Below, piece by piece: positions 1-9,321 of a stretch of DNA of 64,000 nucleotides. The first letter of the stretch is position 1. Every line of letters starts with the position of its first letter. This DNA is from Geitlerinema sp. BBD 1991-9. Its GTDB lineage: Bacteria; Cyanobacteriota; Cyanobacteriia; Cyanobacteriales; Geitlerinemataceae. Below the pieces are notes generated by a model. The model did not search any database and was not told the origin of the DNA. It was given only the letters and a program-made list of their open reading frames with translations. The stretch covers positions 55,866 to 119,865 of the forward strand of contig LWRO01000020.1 of the NCBI GenBank assembly GCA_001657325.1, given 5' to 3'. The position numbers were made by a program, and so were the translations under genes.

Positions 1-546
1 TTTGGGGAGGAAGACCCTTATCAAGGGGTGTTAGCGACTCAGGTGGAACGGTTTTATCTGGAGGATTTGATTCCGTTAGAGGAGTTGACGCCGAATTTGG
101 CTCTGTTGCGATTGTTGGTGCTATCGGAGGAGGAAGCCCCGGAGAATGCTCGTCGTCTGTTGGCGCAAGGCGGGACGGAGCGGGAGTTTCGGCGGCGGCT
201 GGATTTGGTCGAGAGTATCATGGTCTGTAGGGGCGAACGGCCGTTCGCCCTCCCTAATTTGAGCTTGGAGGCGATACGGGAGATGTTGGATATTACTCAG
301 GTGCGCGTTCAGGATACGCAGTTTTATAAGGATGTGTTCGAGAAGGGACAGGAGCAAGGTTTGGAACGGGGAGAGTCTGAACTGTTGCTGCGTCTGTTGA
401 CTCGGCGCTGTGGGGAGTTGTCTGAGGAGCAGCGGCAACGGGTTAGGGACTTGTCGGCACCTCAGCGGGAAGCCCTGGCGGATGCACTGTTGGATTTTAC
501 GGGAATGGCAGATTTTCAGGTTTGGTTGCAGCAGCAGTCTGTGTGA
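1..546 (+). CDS. DUF4351 / Rpn-type PD-(D/E)XK family protein, 5' truncated
   Basis: The frame is open from the first base, so only the C-terminal 181 residues are present. The visible part is a helical stretch rich in Leu and Glu, followed at about residues 128-179 by a segment typical of DUF4351 (ELLLRLLTRRCGELSEEQ, then a helix ending in DFQVWLQQ). In cyanobacteria this domain usually forms the C-terminus of Rpn/PD-(D/E)XK transposase-like nucleases, present in many copies per genome and of unknown physiological role. The N-terminal nuclease core lies outside the window, so catalytic residues cannot be checked. Two Uma2 proteins of the same nuclease superfamily follow on the same strand, 12 and about 30 nt apart. 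A GTG at 28 is possible as an internal start but the upstream frame reads through without a stop. Confidence 0.75.
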   Translation, partial: FGEEDPYQGVLATQVERFYLEDLIPLEELTPNLALLRLLVLSEEEAPENARRLLAQGGTEREFRRRLDLVESIMVCRGERPFALPNLSLEAIREMLDITQVRVQDTQFYKDVFEKGQEQGLERGESELLLRLLTRRCGELSEEQRQRVRDLSAPQREALADALLDFTGMADFQVWLQQQSV

Positions 547-558
547 ACTGGTTCGAGA

Positions 559-1227
559 ATGCCTGGAGATGTAGTCGTGAGTCGAGGAAAATCAGTGACA
601 TCGAAACTCGTGCCGATTTTGGAAAGTGGAGACCGTCTATCTCGGGTGGAATTCGAGCGACGTTACGCCCAGATGCCTCGTCTTAAGAAAGCCGAATTGG
701 TGGAAGGAGTGGTCTATACGACGCCATCGGTTCGCTGTCGGCTGCACGGTCAACCTCATGCTGCTCTGGTGGCTTGGTTGGCACTATATGGCGTGGCATA
801 TCCGGAGGTGGAGGTCGCTGACAGTGCGACGGTTCGCTTGGACTTGGACAATGAAGTTCAACCCGATGCTCTCTTGCGCCTTGATGCGTCGGCGGGGGGA
901 CAGTCGCGGATTAGCGAGGACGATTATATTGAAGGTGCGCCGGAGTTGGTTGTGGAGATTGCGGCGAGTACGGCATCTTACGACCTCCACGATAAGTTAC
1001 GGGCGTACCGTCGCAACGGGGTTCGGGAATATCTGGTTTGGGTGGTTCTGGAAGAGGAGTTTCGCTGGTACGTTCTCGATGAGGGGGAATATCGCCAGCA
1101 GGAACCGGACGCGGCGGGGTGTTTGAGTAGTCCGTTTTTTCCGGGGTTGGTGTTGGATGTGAAGGCACTGCTGGCGGGAGAGATGGGGCAGGTGTTGGCG
1201 CGGTTGCAGGCAGGGTTGGGGTCGTGA
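559..1227 (+). CDS. Uma2 family protein (PD-(D/E)XK restriction endonuclease-like)
   Basis: This 222-aa protein has the usual Uma2 layout: an N-terminal helix with ELVEGVVYTTP (about residues 48-58), a central strand with VQPDALLRLD carrying the putative metal-binding Asp, then PELVVEIAAST and YDLHDKLRAYRRNGVREYLVW with the Glu and Lys expected of a PD-(D/E)XK fold. The family is amplified in cyanobacteria and its biological role is unknown; nuclease activity is predicted from the fold, not generally shown. The gene begins 12 nt after the DUF4351 gene and is followed closely by another Uma2 gene. The ATG at 559 is the first of the frame; the first 20 residues look non-conserved, so a later start is possible. 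Confidence 0.85.
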   Translation: MPGDVVVSRGKSVTSKLVPILESGDRLSRVEFERRYAQMPRLKKAELVEGVVYTTPSVRCRLHGQPHAALVAWLALYGVAYPEVEVADSATVRLDLDNEVQPDALLRLDASAGGQSRISEDDYIEGAPELVVEIAASTASYDLHDKLRAYRRNGVREYLVWVVLEEEFRWYVLDEGEYRQQEPDAAGCLSSPFFPGLVLDVKALLAGEMGQVLARLQAGLGS

Positions 1228-1258
1228 GGGTTGTAATTTGACGGTTTGGAGGTGTTTT

Positions 1259-1825
1259 ATGGTTGCGGTTCCTCCCTTGACGGGTCAACTTACGCTTGAG
1301 GAGTTCTTGGCTTGTCCTGAGACTCAACCGGCTTGTGAATATGTGGAGGGGAATGTTCGGCAAAAACCCATGCCGCAAGGGGAACATAGCACGTTACAGA
1401 TTCGCTTGGGGACGGCGATTAATGAGGTGGCGGTTCCGGGGAAGTTGGCTCATGCGTTTACGGAATTGCGGTGTACGTTTTCGGGACGATCGCTCGTTCC
1501 CGATATCGCCGTGTTTGTTTGGAGTCGGATTCCGAGGACGGAACGGGGGAGAATTGCCAATCGCTTCGACTGTCATCCGGATTGGGTTATCGAGATTCTG
1601 TCGCCGGAGCAGTCAGCGAACCAGGTGATTGAGAAAATTCTCTATTGCTTGAATGCCGGGACGCAATTAGGATGGTTGATTGACCCTCAAGACGAGTCGG
1701 TGGTAGTATTCCAACCGGATAGCTTGCCGCAGGTGCGATCGGGGGTGGAACCTTTACCGGTGTTGGAGGGTCTGGACAATCTGAGCGTGTCGGCAAAACA
1801 GATATTCGATTGGTTGGTGATTTAG
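1259..1825 (+). CDS. Uma2 family protein (PD-(D/E)XK restriction endonuclease-like)
   Basis: A second Uma2 paralogue of 188 aa. Family marks are CEYVEGNVRQKPMPQGEHS near the N-terminus, RSLVPDIAVFVW with the predicted metal Asp, WVIEILSPEQS with the Glu, and the helix after it (VIEKILYCLNAGTQLGWLID). The reading frame extends to a TTG at 1238, but GGAGG lies 7 nt before the ATG at 1259, so the ATG is the better start. It differs clearly from the preceding Uma2 gene, so the pair is not a recent tandem duplication. Role unknown beyond the nuclease-like fold. A hairpin with a T-run follows the stop and probably ends the transcript. Confidence 0.85.
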   Translation: MVAVPPLTGQLTLEEFLACPETQPACEYVEGNVRQKPMPQGEHSTLQIRLGTAINEVAVPGKLAHAFTELRCTFSGRSLVPDIAVFVWSRIPRTERGRIANRFDCHPDWVIEILSPEQSANQVIEKILYCLNAGTQLGWLIDPQDESVVVFQPDSLPQVRSGVEPLPVLEGLDNLSVSAKQIFDWLVI

Positions 1826-1860
1826 TGGAGTGGGAACTTAGAAAAACATCTTTCGTCAAG

Positions 1861-1887
1861 ACACTTTAAGTAGACTTGAGTGTTTTT
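1861..1887 (+). terminator. Rho-independent terminator after Uma2 gene
   Basis: ACACTTTAAG (1861-1870) pairs with CTTGAGTGT (1875-1883) with one bulge and one G-T pair around a TAGA loop, and runs into five T residues. It lies 36 nt after the Uma2 stop. The remaining bases up to 2095 hold no convincing gene and should contain the promoter of the pse genes, but I could not pick a clear -35/-10 pair. Confidence 0.6.
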
Positions 1888-1999
1888 GTTTGAGGTTTTC
1901 TTCAGCCACAAATTCTTCGGAGCTGTAGGTTCAGTTAAGCCAATCTAATCCTGACATCTTGGGATTAATTCGCCAAAAGCCTGGGTGGCTATCTGGTAA

Positions 2000-3085
<1,086 letters not shown>

Positions 3086-3089
3086 GCTC

Positions 3090-4256
3090 ATGGCAGAGTA
3101 TATCCCCTACGGTCGTCAGAATATTTCGCAGCAGGATATCGATGCGGTGGTTGAGGTGTTGCGATCGAACTGGATTACCCAAGGTCTGGCGATCGATCGC
3201 TTTGAAAAAGCTGTTGCGGAGTATTGCGGCGCGAAATATGCTGTAGCCGTGACGAGTGCCACTGCGGCTTTACACATTGCCTGTTTAGCGGTTGGACTGG
3301 AAAAAGGGGATATTCTCTGGACTTCGCCAAATACCTTTGTGGCTTCGGCAAACTGTGGGTTGTATTGTGGCGCAGATGTCGATTTTGTCGATATCGATCC
3401 TCAGACTTACAATCTCAGTATTGAGGCATTGGAACAGAAGCTCGATCGCGCCGAACGGGAAGGGAAACTTCCGAAGGTTGTCGTTCCCGTTCATCTGGCG
3501 GGGCAATCTTGCGAGATGGAACGCATCGAACCACTGGCGCGACGTTATGGGTTTACAGTGCTTGAAGATGCCTCGCACGCCATCGGAGCGCAGTATAAAG
3601 GTAAGCCCGTCGGATCTTGTGCGTATTCTGATATGGCAGTGTTCAGCTTTCATCCTGTGAAGATTATCACCACGGGGGAAGGCGGAATGGTGGTGACGAA
3701 TCGAGAGGATTTGTACGAACGGCTCGTTCGACTGAGAACCCACGGCATCACGCGCAATCCTGACTTCATGACCGAAGTGCCTCATGGTTCGTGGTATTAC
3801 CAACAGTTAGAGTTGGGATTGAACTATCGCATGACGGACATTCAAGCAGCGTTGGGGGCGAGTCAAATGCAGCGTCTCGACGAGTTTGTGTCTCGTCGTC
3901 GGTTCTTGGCGTGTCGGTATGACGAGTTACTGCAAGGGTTGCCGATTACGTTGCCCGCACAACATTCAGATACTGAATCGAGTTGGCACTTGTACGTCGT
4001 TCGCTTGAAGCGAGAGAAAATTGAGAACACCCATCAGGAGGTGTTTGAAGCGTTGCGAAGTGCGGGCATTGGGGTCAATTTACATTACATTCCCGTTCAT
4101 ACTCAGCCTTATTACCAAAAACTCGGGTTTCAATGGGGAGATTTTCCGGAGGCAGAGCGCTACTATCGAGAGGCGATTAGTTTACCGTTATATTATGGGT
4201 TGACCGAATCCGCTCAGGATAGAGTGGTCGATACGCTTCGGGAGGTCTTGTCATGA
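3090..4256 (+). CDS. pseC: UDP-4-amino-4,6-dideoxy-N-acetyl-beta-L-altrosamine transaminase, PseC
   Basis: PLP-dependent aminotransferase of the DegT/DnrJ/EryC1 family, 388 aa. It adds the C4 amino group to the PseB product using glutamate. The N-terminus YIPYGRQNISQQDIDAVVEVL is typical of PseC; the PLP-binding region contains EDASHAIGAQYKGKPVGS, and the internal aldimine lysine is K191 in FSFHPVKIITTGEGG. The C-terminal part has the LHYIPVHTQPYY signature. The start ATG lies 4 nt after the pseB stop, and the last codons overlap pseF by 4 nt (ATGA), so pseB-pseC-pseF form one operon. Confidence 0.93.
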   Translation: MAEYIPYGRQNISQQDIDAVVEVLRSNWITQGLAIDRFEKAVAEYCGAKYAVAVTSATAALHIACLAVGLEKGDILWTSPNTFVASANCGLYCGADVDFVDIDPQTYNLSIEALEQKLDRAEREGKLPKVVVPVHLAGQSCEMERIEPLARRYGFTVLEDASHAIGAQYKGKPVGSCAYSDMAVFSFHPVKIITTGEGGMVVTNREDLYERLVRLRTHGITRNPDFMTEVPHGSWYYQQLELGLNYRMTDIQAALGASQMQRLDEFVSRRRFLACRYDELLQGLPITLPAQHSDTESSWHLYVVRLKREKIENTHQEVFEALRSAGIGVNLHYIPVHTQPYYQKLGFQWGDFPEAERYYREAISLPLYYGLTESAQDRVVDTLREVLS

Positions 4257-4969
4257 ATTCAGCGAAGTCAGAACCACAAAACCTAATGAAGCTTGCGGTT
4301 ATTCCAGCCCGTGGTGGTAGCAAACGAATCCCTCGAAAAAACATTCGTGATTTTGCCGGGAGACCTGCGATCGCTCGCACGATCCAAACGGCTCTAGAGT
4401 GTGAGCTATTTGATAAAATCATTGTCTCAACGGATGACTCGGAAATTGCTGAAGTATCTCGTCAGTGGGGTGCTGACGTTCCGTTTGTAAGACCGGCGGA
4501 ACTGGCAAACGACTTCGCTGGAACCACGGAAGTTATCGCCCATGCGACTCAGTGGGCAATAGATGAAGGTTGGAATCTAGAAGCTATTTGCTGTATTTAT
4601 GCGACGGCGCTTTTTTTGCAAAGTGGCGACTTACAGCGAGGTTGGGAAAGCCTCGACGCGGGTGATTGGCTTTATGCTTTTTCAGCAACCGACTTTGCTT
4701 ATCCTATCTTTCGGGCGTTTAAACAGACCGAGGAAAAAGGCGTCGAGATGTTCTTTCCGGAATATTTCACGACGCGATCGCAGGATCTCCCAATTGCCTT
4801 ACACGATGCTGGTCAGTTTTACTGGGGTCGTCCTCAAGCCTGGCTAGAGCAAAAGCGTATTTTCGATCGCTGGTCGATTCCGGTTACGATTCCACGGTGG
4901 CGAGTGCAAGATATCGATACTGAGGAAGATTGGCATTATGCTGAGTTGTTATGGAAGGGGCTGACTTAA
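4253..4969 (+). CDS. pseF: Pseudaminic acid cytidylyltransferase, PseF
   Basis: PseF activates pseudaminic acid with CTP to CMP-Pse, the donor for glycosyltransferases. The 238-aa protein carries the cytidylyltransferase loop AVIPARGGSKRIPRKNI and downstream VSTDDSEIAEV; DIDTEEDW near the end is typical of the PseF branch. The first ATG overlaps the pseC stop; a second ATG at 4286 immediately before the conserved KLAVIPARGG could also be used and would give the usual PseF N-terminus. Sialic acid (NeuA) and legionaminic (LegF) cytidylyltransferases are related, but the neighbouring pseB, pseC, pseG-H and pseI settle the assignment. Confidence 0.9.
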   Translation: MNSAKSEPQNLMKLAVIPARGGSKRIPRKNIRDFAGRPAIARTIQTALECELFDKIIVSTDDSEIAEVSRQWGADVPFVRPAELANDFAGTTEVIAHATQWAIDEGWNLEAICCIYATALFLQSGDLQRGWESLDAGDWLYAFSATDFAYPIFRAFKQTEEKGVEMFFPEYFTTRSQDLPIALHDAGQFYWGRPQAWLEQKRIFDRWSIPVTIPRWRVQDIDTEEDWHYAELLWKGLT

Positions 4970-5060
4970 TATTGATGGTTTATCGAATTTATGATAATGT
5001 TTGATGGCGATAGAATTTTGAAAAATTAAAATAAATCACACCGTTATTCAATATAGGCTC

Positions 5061-5684
5061 ATGAATTTTAAAACTGAACAAGAGGAATTTTGGGCTGGAG
5101 AATTTGGGGTAGATTATATTGAACGAAATAAGAGTAGCCATATTTTAGCGGCTAATCTCGCCCTCTTCACGAAAGCTCTGTCAAAAATACAGCCTGCAAG
5201 AAGTTGCATCGAATTTGGGGCTAATATCGGCATGAATCTCACTGCACTTCGCCTCTTATACCCTCAACAAGAACAGTATGCCATTGAAATCAATGAGAAG
5301 GCAGCAGACAAGCTTGCAGGAGTGATCCCACACGAGCATATTTATCACAGTTCAATTTTAGATTTTGAACCTAGCCGAACTTGGGATTTAGTTTTAATCA
5401 AGGGAGTCCTTATTCATATTAATCCAGAGTGGCTCACACAGACCTACGATGTTTTGTACCAATCGATAGGACAATACTTGCTACTTTGTGAGTATTACAA
5501 TCCTAGCCCGGTAACAATTAGTTATCGAGGCCATCGCGATCGCCTGTTTAAGCGAGACTTTTGCGGAGAAATGCTCGATCGCTTCCCTGACTTGTATTTA
5601 GCTGATTATGGGTTCGCTTATCGACGAGATCCGAATTTTCCTCAGGACGATATTAACTGGTTTTTGCTACAAAAGAAAAGTTGA
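5061..5684 (+). CDS. Pseudaminic acid biosynthesis-associated methylase (TIGR03587-type)
   Basis: A class I SAM-dependent methyltransferase of 207 aa. The SAM-binding motif is IEFGANIGMNLTALRLL (about residues 51-67), unusual in having Ala-Asn instead of the common Gly-x-Gly. The N-terminus FKTEQEEFWAGEFGVDYIERN and the motif LVLIKGVLIHINPEWL match the family repeatedly found in pseudaminic acid loci. The acceptor is not established; methylation of the sugar or of its acetamidino group is a reasonable guess. It starts 91 nt after pseF in a visibly more AT-rich stretch and precedes the amidotransferase gene. No exact acceptor can be read from the sequence. Confidence 0.85.
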   Translation: MNFKTEQEEFWAGEFGVDYIERNKSSHILAANLALFTKALSKIQPARSCIEFGANIGMNLTALRLLYPQQEQYAIEINEKAADKLAGVIPHEHIYHSSILDFEPSRTWDLVLIKGVLIHINPEWLTQTYDVLYQSIGQYLLLCEYYNPSPVTISYRGHRDRLFKRDFCGEMLDRFPDLYLADYGFAYRRDPNFPQDDINWFLLQKKS

Positions 5685-5730
5685 GTATAAACTTTTGAAA
5701 AAAACTCAAAGTAAGTAGGATATTGAATCT

Positions 5731-6885
5731 ATGTTAGTGTATTGCAAGCGATGCGTCATGCCCTCCACGAAGCCTGACTTGTATTTCGACAAAGAAGGTA
5801 TATGCAGCGCCTGTCGTCACTACGAAAATCGCGTAGAAACTGACTGGGAGAGTCGCAAACAGGAGTTATTACATTTACTGGAAAAGTATCGCCATTCTGA
5901 GGGAGAAAACTGGGACTGCATCATTCCAGTTTCTGGGGGAAAAGATAGTACCTACCAAGTTATACGCGTTCTTCAACTCGGACTGAATCCTCTTTGCGTC
6001 ACCTCAACAACCTGCGATCTGTCAGATATCGGCCGCAAAAATATTGAAAATATCAAGCAATTGGGGGTGGACTATATAGAAATGTCTCCGAACCCACAAA
6101 TTCGAGCCAAGCTAAATCGGATTGGACTGACTCAAGTCGGCGATATCTCCTGGCCGGAGCACGTCGGAATTTTTACGATTCCAGTCCGCGCTGCCGTACA
6201 ATTTAACGTTCCTCTCATTATTTGGGGAGAGAACTCTCAAAATGAATATGGCGGTCCTGCTGCTGCTGCTGAAAACAATGTCCTTACCCGTCGTTGGCTA
6301 GAAGAGTTTGGGGGACTTCTGGGGCTGCGCGTTTCAGATTTGATTGGTCTGGAAGGAATCGAAGCCCGTTACCTAATTCCTTATACCTATCCTTCTGATG
6401 AAGAGCTAGCACGAGTAGGAGTTACAGGTCTTTTCCTAGGCTACTATTTACCCTGGGACGGTCTTTCTAACGCTCTAATCGCTCAGGCTAATGGCTTTAC
6501 AACCTACCATCACACGGTTGAAGGTTCGATGGTTAATTATGAAAATCTGGACAATTACCAAACCGGCATTCACGACTACTTTAAGTTCCTTAAGTTTGGC
6601 TTTGGTCGAGCTACCGATCTTGCCTGTTTGCACGTAAGACGTGGGCGACTCACGCGGGCAGATGCCTTGAGTATCGTACAACGATTGGATGGAAAATTTC
6701 CCTGGACGTATTTGGGCAAACCGTTAGAAGATATTCTCAAACGAATTGATATGACTGTAGAAGAGTTTGTCCGAATTTGCGATCTCTTTACAAATAAGAA
6801 ATTGTTTGTTTGTGATAGTAGAGGTAACTTAGTGAAGGATAAAGATGGCAATTTAACCAAAATCAACTACGATAATTTAGATTAA
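5731..6885 (+). CDS. pseA: N-acetyl sugar amidotransferase, PseA/WbpG-type
   Basis: An ATP-pyrophosphatase (PP-loop) enzyme of 384 aa that converts an N-acetyl group of a nonulosonic acid or a related sugar to an acetamidino group. PVSGGKDST (67-74) is the PP-loop. Cysteines at 5, 8, 25 and 28 (CKRCVMP and GICSACRHYE) form the family's N-terminal zinc-finger-like site. The block IIWGENSQNEYGGPAA is typical of the family. Ammonia is expected from a HisH-like glutaminase through a HisF-like partner, and both follow in this cluster. Family members act on pseudaminic acid (PseA), legionaminic acid or GlcNAc3NAcA-derived sugars (WbpG); here the pse genes suggest pseudaminic acid, although a WbpB/D/E-like set also lies about 12 kb downstream. 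Confidence 0.88.
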   Translation: MLVYCKRCVMPSTKPDLYFDKEGICSACRHYENRVETDWESRKQELLHLLEKYRHSEGENWDCIIPVSGGKDSTYQVIRVLQLGLNPLCVTSTTCDLSDIGRKNIENIKQLGVDYIEMSPNPQIRAKLNRIGLTQVGDISWPEHVGIFTIPVRAAVQFNVPLIIWGENSQNEYGGPAAAAENNVLTRRWLEEFGGLLGLRVSDLIGLEGIEARYLIPYTYPSDEELARVGVTGLFLGYYLPWDGLSNALIAQANGFTTYHHTVEGSMVNYENLDNYQTGIHDYFKFLKFGFGRATDLACLHVRRGRLTRADALSIVQRLDGKFPWTYLGKPLEDILKRIDMTVEEFVRICDLFTNKKLFVCDSRGNLVKDKDGNLTKINYDNLD

Positions 6886-6894
6886 ATAACGTTT

Positions 6895-7515
6895 ATGAAG
6901 AAGGTTGTTATTACGGATTATGGAATGGGCAATTTAGATTCCGTTGCCCGTGCAGTGCAAGAGTGCGGCGGAGATCCGGTCGTCAGTTGCAAGACCGAGG
7001 ATTTCCAACAAGCTCACTATATCATTTTGCCTGGAGTCGGCGCTTTCGCCACTGGTATGAGCCATCTCCATACTTCTGGGTTGCAGGAGGTGTTACGGGA
7101 ACAAGTAATCGATCGCGGTATTCCTTTCTTGGGGATTTGCTTGGGAATGCAACTGTTAGCGACAAAAGGTTTAGAGGGAGGAGAAACTTCGGGGTTGGGC
7201 TGGATTGAGGGGGAGGTCAAACGTTTAGAGCCCGACAGTTCCGATATTCGCATTCCTCATGTGGGCTGGAATGAAGTGACCTTCGATTCATCTTCGCCAT
7301 TGTTTGCTGGAGTTCCTACAGGTAAAGACTTCTATTTCGTTCATAGCTACCACTTCGTATGCCAGCATCCGCAAGACGCGATCGCCCATACCCCTTACTG
7401 CGGTCAGTTTGTTTCTGCCATCAACAAGAAGAATATTTTTGGCGTTCAGTTTCATCCCGAAAAGAGCCAACGTTTGGGCTTTCAAGTCATTAAAAACTTT
7501 CTCGCTCTTAGTTGA
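6895..7515 (+). CDS. hisH2: HisH-like glutamine amidotransferase subunit, sugar amidation (HisH2)
   Basis: A class I glutaminase of 206 aa related to the imidazole glycerol phosphate synthase subunit HisH. The catalytic triad is intact: Cys82 in GICLGMQLL, His187 and Glu189 in QFHPEKS. It should release ammonia from glutamine for the amidotransferase encoded 9 nt upstream. The gene is not in a histidine operon and sits between pseA and a HisF homologue with an altered active site, so the second-copy HisH2 role in acetamidino sugar synthesis is favoured over histidine synthesis. Sequence alone cannot exclude that this is the organism's only hisH; a search of the rest of the genome would decide. 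Confidence 0.85.
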   Translation: MKKVVITDYGMGNLDSVARAVQECGGDPVVSCKTEDFQQAHYIILPGVGAFATGMSHLHTSGLQEVLREQVIDRGIPFLGICLGMQLLATKGLEGGETSGLGWIEGEVKRLEPDSSDIRIPHVGWNEVTFDSSSPLFAGVPTGKDFYFVHSYHFVCQHPQDAIAHTPYCGQFVSAINKKNIFGVQFHPEKSQRLGFQVIKNFLALS

Positions 7516-7668
7516 TAATAGGCTCAAGTTCCGCTATACTTGTCTAGTAAATAGCTCGCTACGATCGGCAGGCTTAAAGCAGACAAGTATCTATTGCTCA
7601 GTTGAGCCTTGCTATAAGTTCTGTGTAGTGAGAGCCATGAAGTTTTAACACGCAAAAAAAAGCAAGCC

Positions 7669-8355
7669 ATGTCCTACTTGGATCAAAACAAAGAATATTG
7701 GCAAAAGGGATATAATGCCGCGAATGTAGACCACCCGGTTTTTCGTTTCTACGGACGCATCCTAAAACCCCAGTTCCAAATGGGAGGCAACTATGAAAAA
7801 TTAGTTGACTTTGGTTGTGGGACGGGCTCGGCAGTTAACTTTTTTACAATGCACGGATTTCATGCAAGTGGCGTTGATATTAGCGAAACTGATATTACAA
7901 CAGCAAAAATACGATATCCTCACATCGCTAACAATTTTTTCATATGCGATCCAGATCCCCGAAATAACAACTATTATGGATTCGCAGAAAATGTAGCAGT
8001 GGTTACAGCAATCCAGTCTTTGTATTACTTTTCAGATAGCGACTTTGAAGTTTGTATTGAAAAGCTATATCGCTCGATGCGTACTGGTGGAATATTTTTC
8101 GCTTCGATGATGGGCCAAAATAGCAAGGAGTTTTACGATAACTCTCAAGAGTATAAAGATGGTCTGCGTGTGGTTAATTTTAAAAACGATCGACTAGAAG
8201 TAAAAAATTACTATATGTCTTTCATTAAAGATGAAAGCCACTTGAAATCTAAATTTCGTATGTTCGAGCCCATCCATATAGGGTACTACTGTGCTAAATT
8301 CCGTAATGATGAAGGAGATGGTTTCCACTTCACTTTTTGTGGAATGAAGGCATAG
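7669..8355 (+). CDS. Class I SAM-dependent methyltransferase
   Basis: A 228-aa protein with SAM-binding motif I LVDFGCGTGSAVNFF (about 46-60) and the acidic strand end GVDISETDI. The C-terminal third (KSKFRMFEPIHIGYYCAKFRNDEG) resembles other sugar-locus methyltransferases. It is embedded between hisH2 and hisF2 on the same strand, which suggests action on the pseudaminic acid derivative or its amidino group, but the acceptor is not known. It is clearly unlike the TIGR03587-type methylase upstream, so two different methylations are possible. The 150 bases before it hold no gene; the spacing breaks the otherwise tight operon. Confidence 0.8.
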   Translation: MSYLDQNKEYWQKGYNAANVDHPVFRFYGRILKPQFQMGGNYEKLVDFGCGTGSAVNFFTMHGFHASGVDISETDITTAKIRYPHIANNFFICDPDPRNNNYYGFAENVAVVTAIQSLYYFSDSDFEVCIEKLYRSMRTGGIFFASMMGQNSKEFYDNSQEYKDGLRVVNFKNDRLEVKNYYMSFIKDESHLKSKFRMFEPIHIGYYCAKFRNDEGDGFHFTFCGMKA

Positions 8356-8407
8356 ACTTCTATATCGCTTATGTATTCTCAGCGATTTTAGTATCCCTTA
8401 GAATTTT

Positions 8408-8529
8408 GGGTCTTCTGGGTTTGTGATAAAAACCGTATCTTAGACTACATAAAATTCAAGCTACAATCGCCGAAACTCTTGGTATCACGTTATCTAGACA
8501 CAAAAAATCACCGTATATCCCGAAGAACC
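8408..8529 (+). mobile_element. MITE-like element copy 1, 122 bp, with 8-bp target duplication
   Basis: The element begins GGGTCTTCTGGG and ends CCCGAAGAACC, imperfect terminal inverted repeats. It is flanked by a perfect direct repeat AGAATTTT at 8400-8407 and 8530-8537, as expected for transposase-mediated insertion. A second copy of identical length (122 bp) is at 15954-16075; counted by hand, 101 of 122 positions match without gaps, the differences lying mostly in the left half. It has no coding capacity and must be moved by an enzyme encoded elsewhere. An 8-bp duplication and GG-starting ends recall the ISL3 family, but that is inference. The right duplication ends immediately before the hisF2 ATG, so the insertion replaced the native leader of that gene. 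Confidence 0.85.
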
Positions 8530-8537
8530 AGAATTTT

Positions 8538-9296
8538 ATGCTCAAAATCCGCATCATGCCCACCTTACTATTTAAAGACTTCGGTCTCGTCAAGAGCGTT
8601 CGGTTCGATAGCTGGCGGCGGATTGGCAGTGTCATGCAGGCTGTCAAAGTTTATAATCTTCGGGAAGTCGATGAATTGGTGTTCTTAGATATTAGTGCAA
8701 CCCCAGACGATCGCCCTCCAGATTTCGAGACTGTTGATGAAATTGCAGATGAGTGTTTTATGCCCCTAACTGTAGGCGGAGGAGTCCGCTCGGTAGCTGA
8801 TGTTAGGCGCTTGTTAGAAGTTGGTGCCGATAAAGTGGCAATTAACACTGCTGCTGTCGAAAACCCAGAACTGATTCGCCTTGCCGCCCAACAGTTCGGT
8901 TCTCAATGCGTGGTAGTCTCCATTGATGCCAAACAGCAGTCTAATGGGACTTATGAAGTGTTAGCGTGGGCAGGTACTCAACCGACGGGAAAAGATCCAG
9001 TTATGTGGGCTAAGGAAGTGGAATCTTTGGGAGCAGGAGAAATCCTCTTGACATCCATCGATCGCGATGGCACGATGAGCGGGTACGATCTAGACCTAAC
9101 CCAGCAAGTGACCGGAGCCGTATCGATTCCAGTTATTGCCTCTGGAGGAGCGGGAAGTTACGAGGATATGACTTCCGTCTTGCAAGCAGGAAAGGCTTCA
9201 GCCGTTGCAGCAGCTAGCATTTTCCACTTTACCGAGCAAACTCCTTTAGAAGCGAAACGATTTCTAAAAAGTAGAGGGTTAAACGTCCGTCTGTAA
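8538..9296 (+). CDS. hisF2: HisF-like cyclase subunit, acetamidino modification protein (AglZ/HisF2 type)
   Basis: A 252-aa TIM-barrel protein homologous to HisF. True HisF uses two catalytic aspartates, Asp11 in CLDVKDG and Asp130. Here the N-terminus reads [20 protein letters not shown], so the Asp11 position is Leu, while the IDAK motif with the second Asp remains. [32 protein letters not shown] and IASGGAG are conserved. Loss of Asp11 argues against histidine synthesis and fits the AglZ/HisF2 group, which passes ammonia from HisH2 to a PP-loop amidotransferase. A MITE-like insertion ends just before the ATG, leaving only a weak GAAG about 12 nt upstream, so translation may be reduced. The radical SAM gene follows after 25 nt. 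Confidence 0.88.
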   Translation: MLKIRIMPTLLFKDFGLVKSVRFDSWRRIGSVMQAVKVYNLREVDELVFLDISATPDDRPPDFETVDEIADECFMPLTVGGGVRSVADVRRLLEVGADKVAINTAAVENPELIRLAAQQFGSQCVVVSIDAKQQSNGTYEVLAWAGTQPTGKDPVMWAKEVESLGAGEILLTSIDRDGTMSGYDLDLTQQVTGAVSIPVIASGGAGSYEDMTSVLQAGKASAVAAASIFHFTEQTPLEAKRFLKSRGLNVRL

Positions 9297-9321
9297 CTTG
9301 CAATTGTGAAGAGGTCTATCT

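Noticed and set aside
6895..9296. hisH and hisF as parts of histidine biosynthesis
   Set aside because: They sit among pse genes, flank a methyltransferase, and HisF lacks Asp11; the sugar amidation role explains these facts better.
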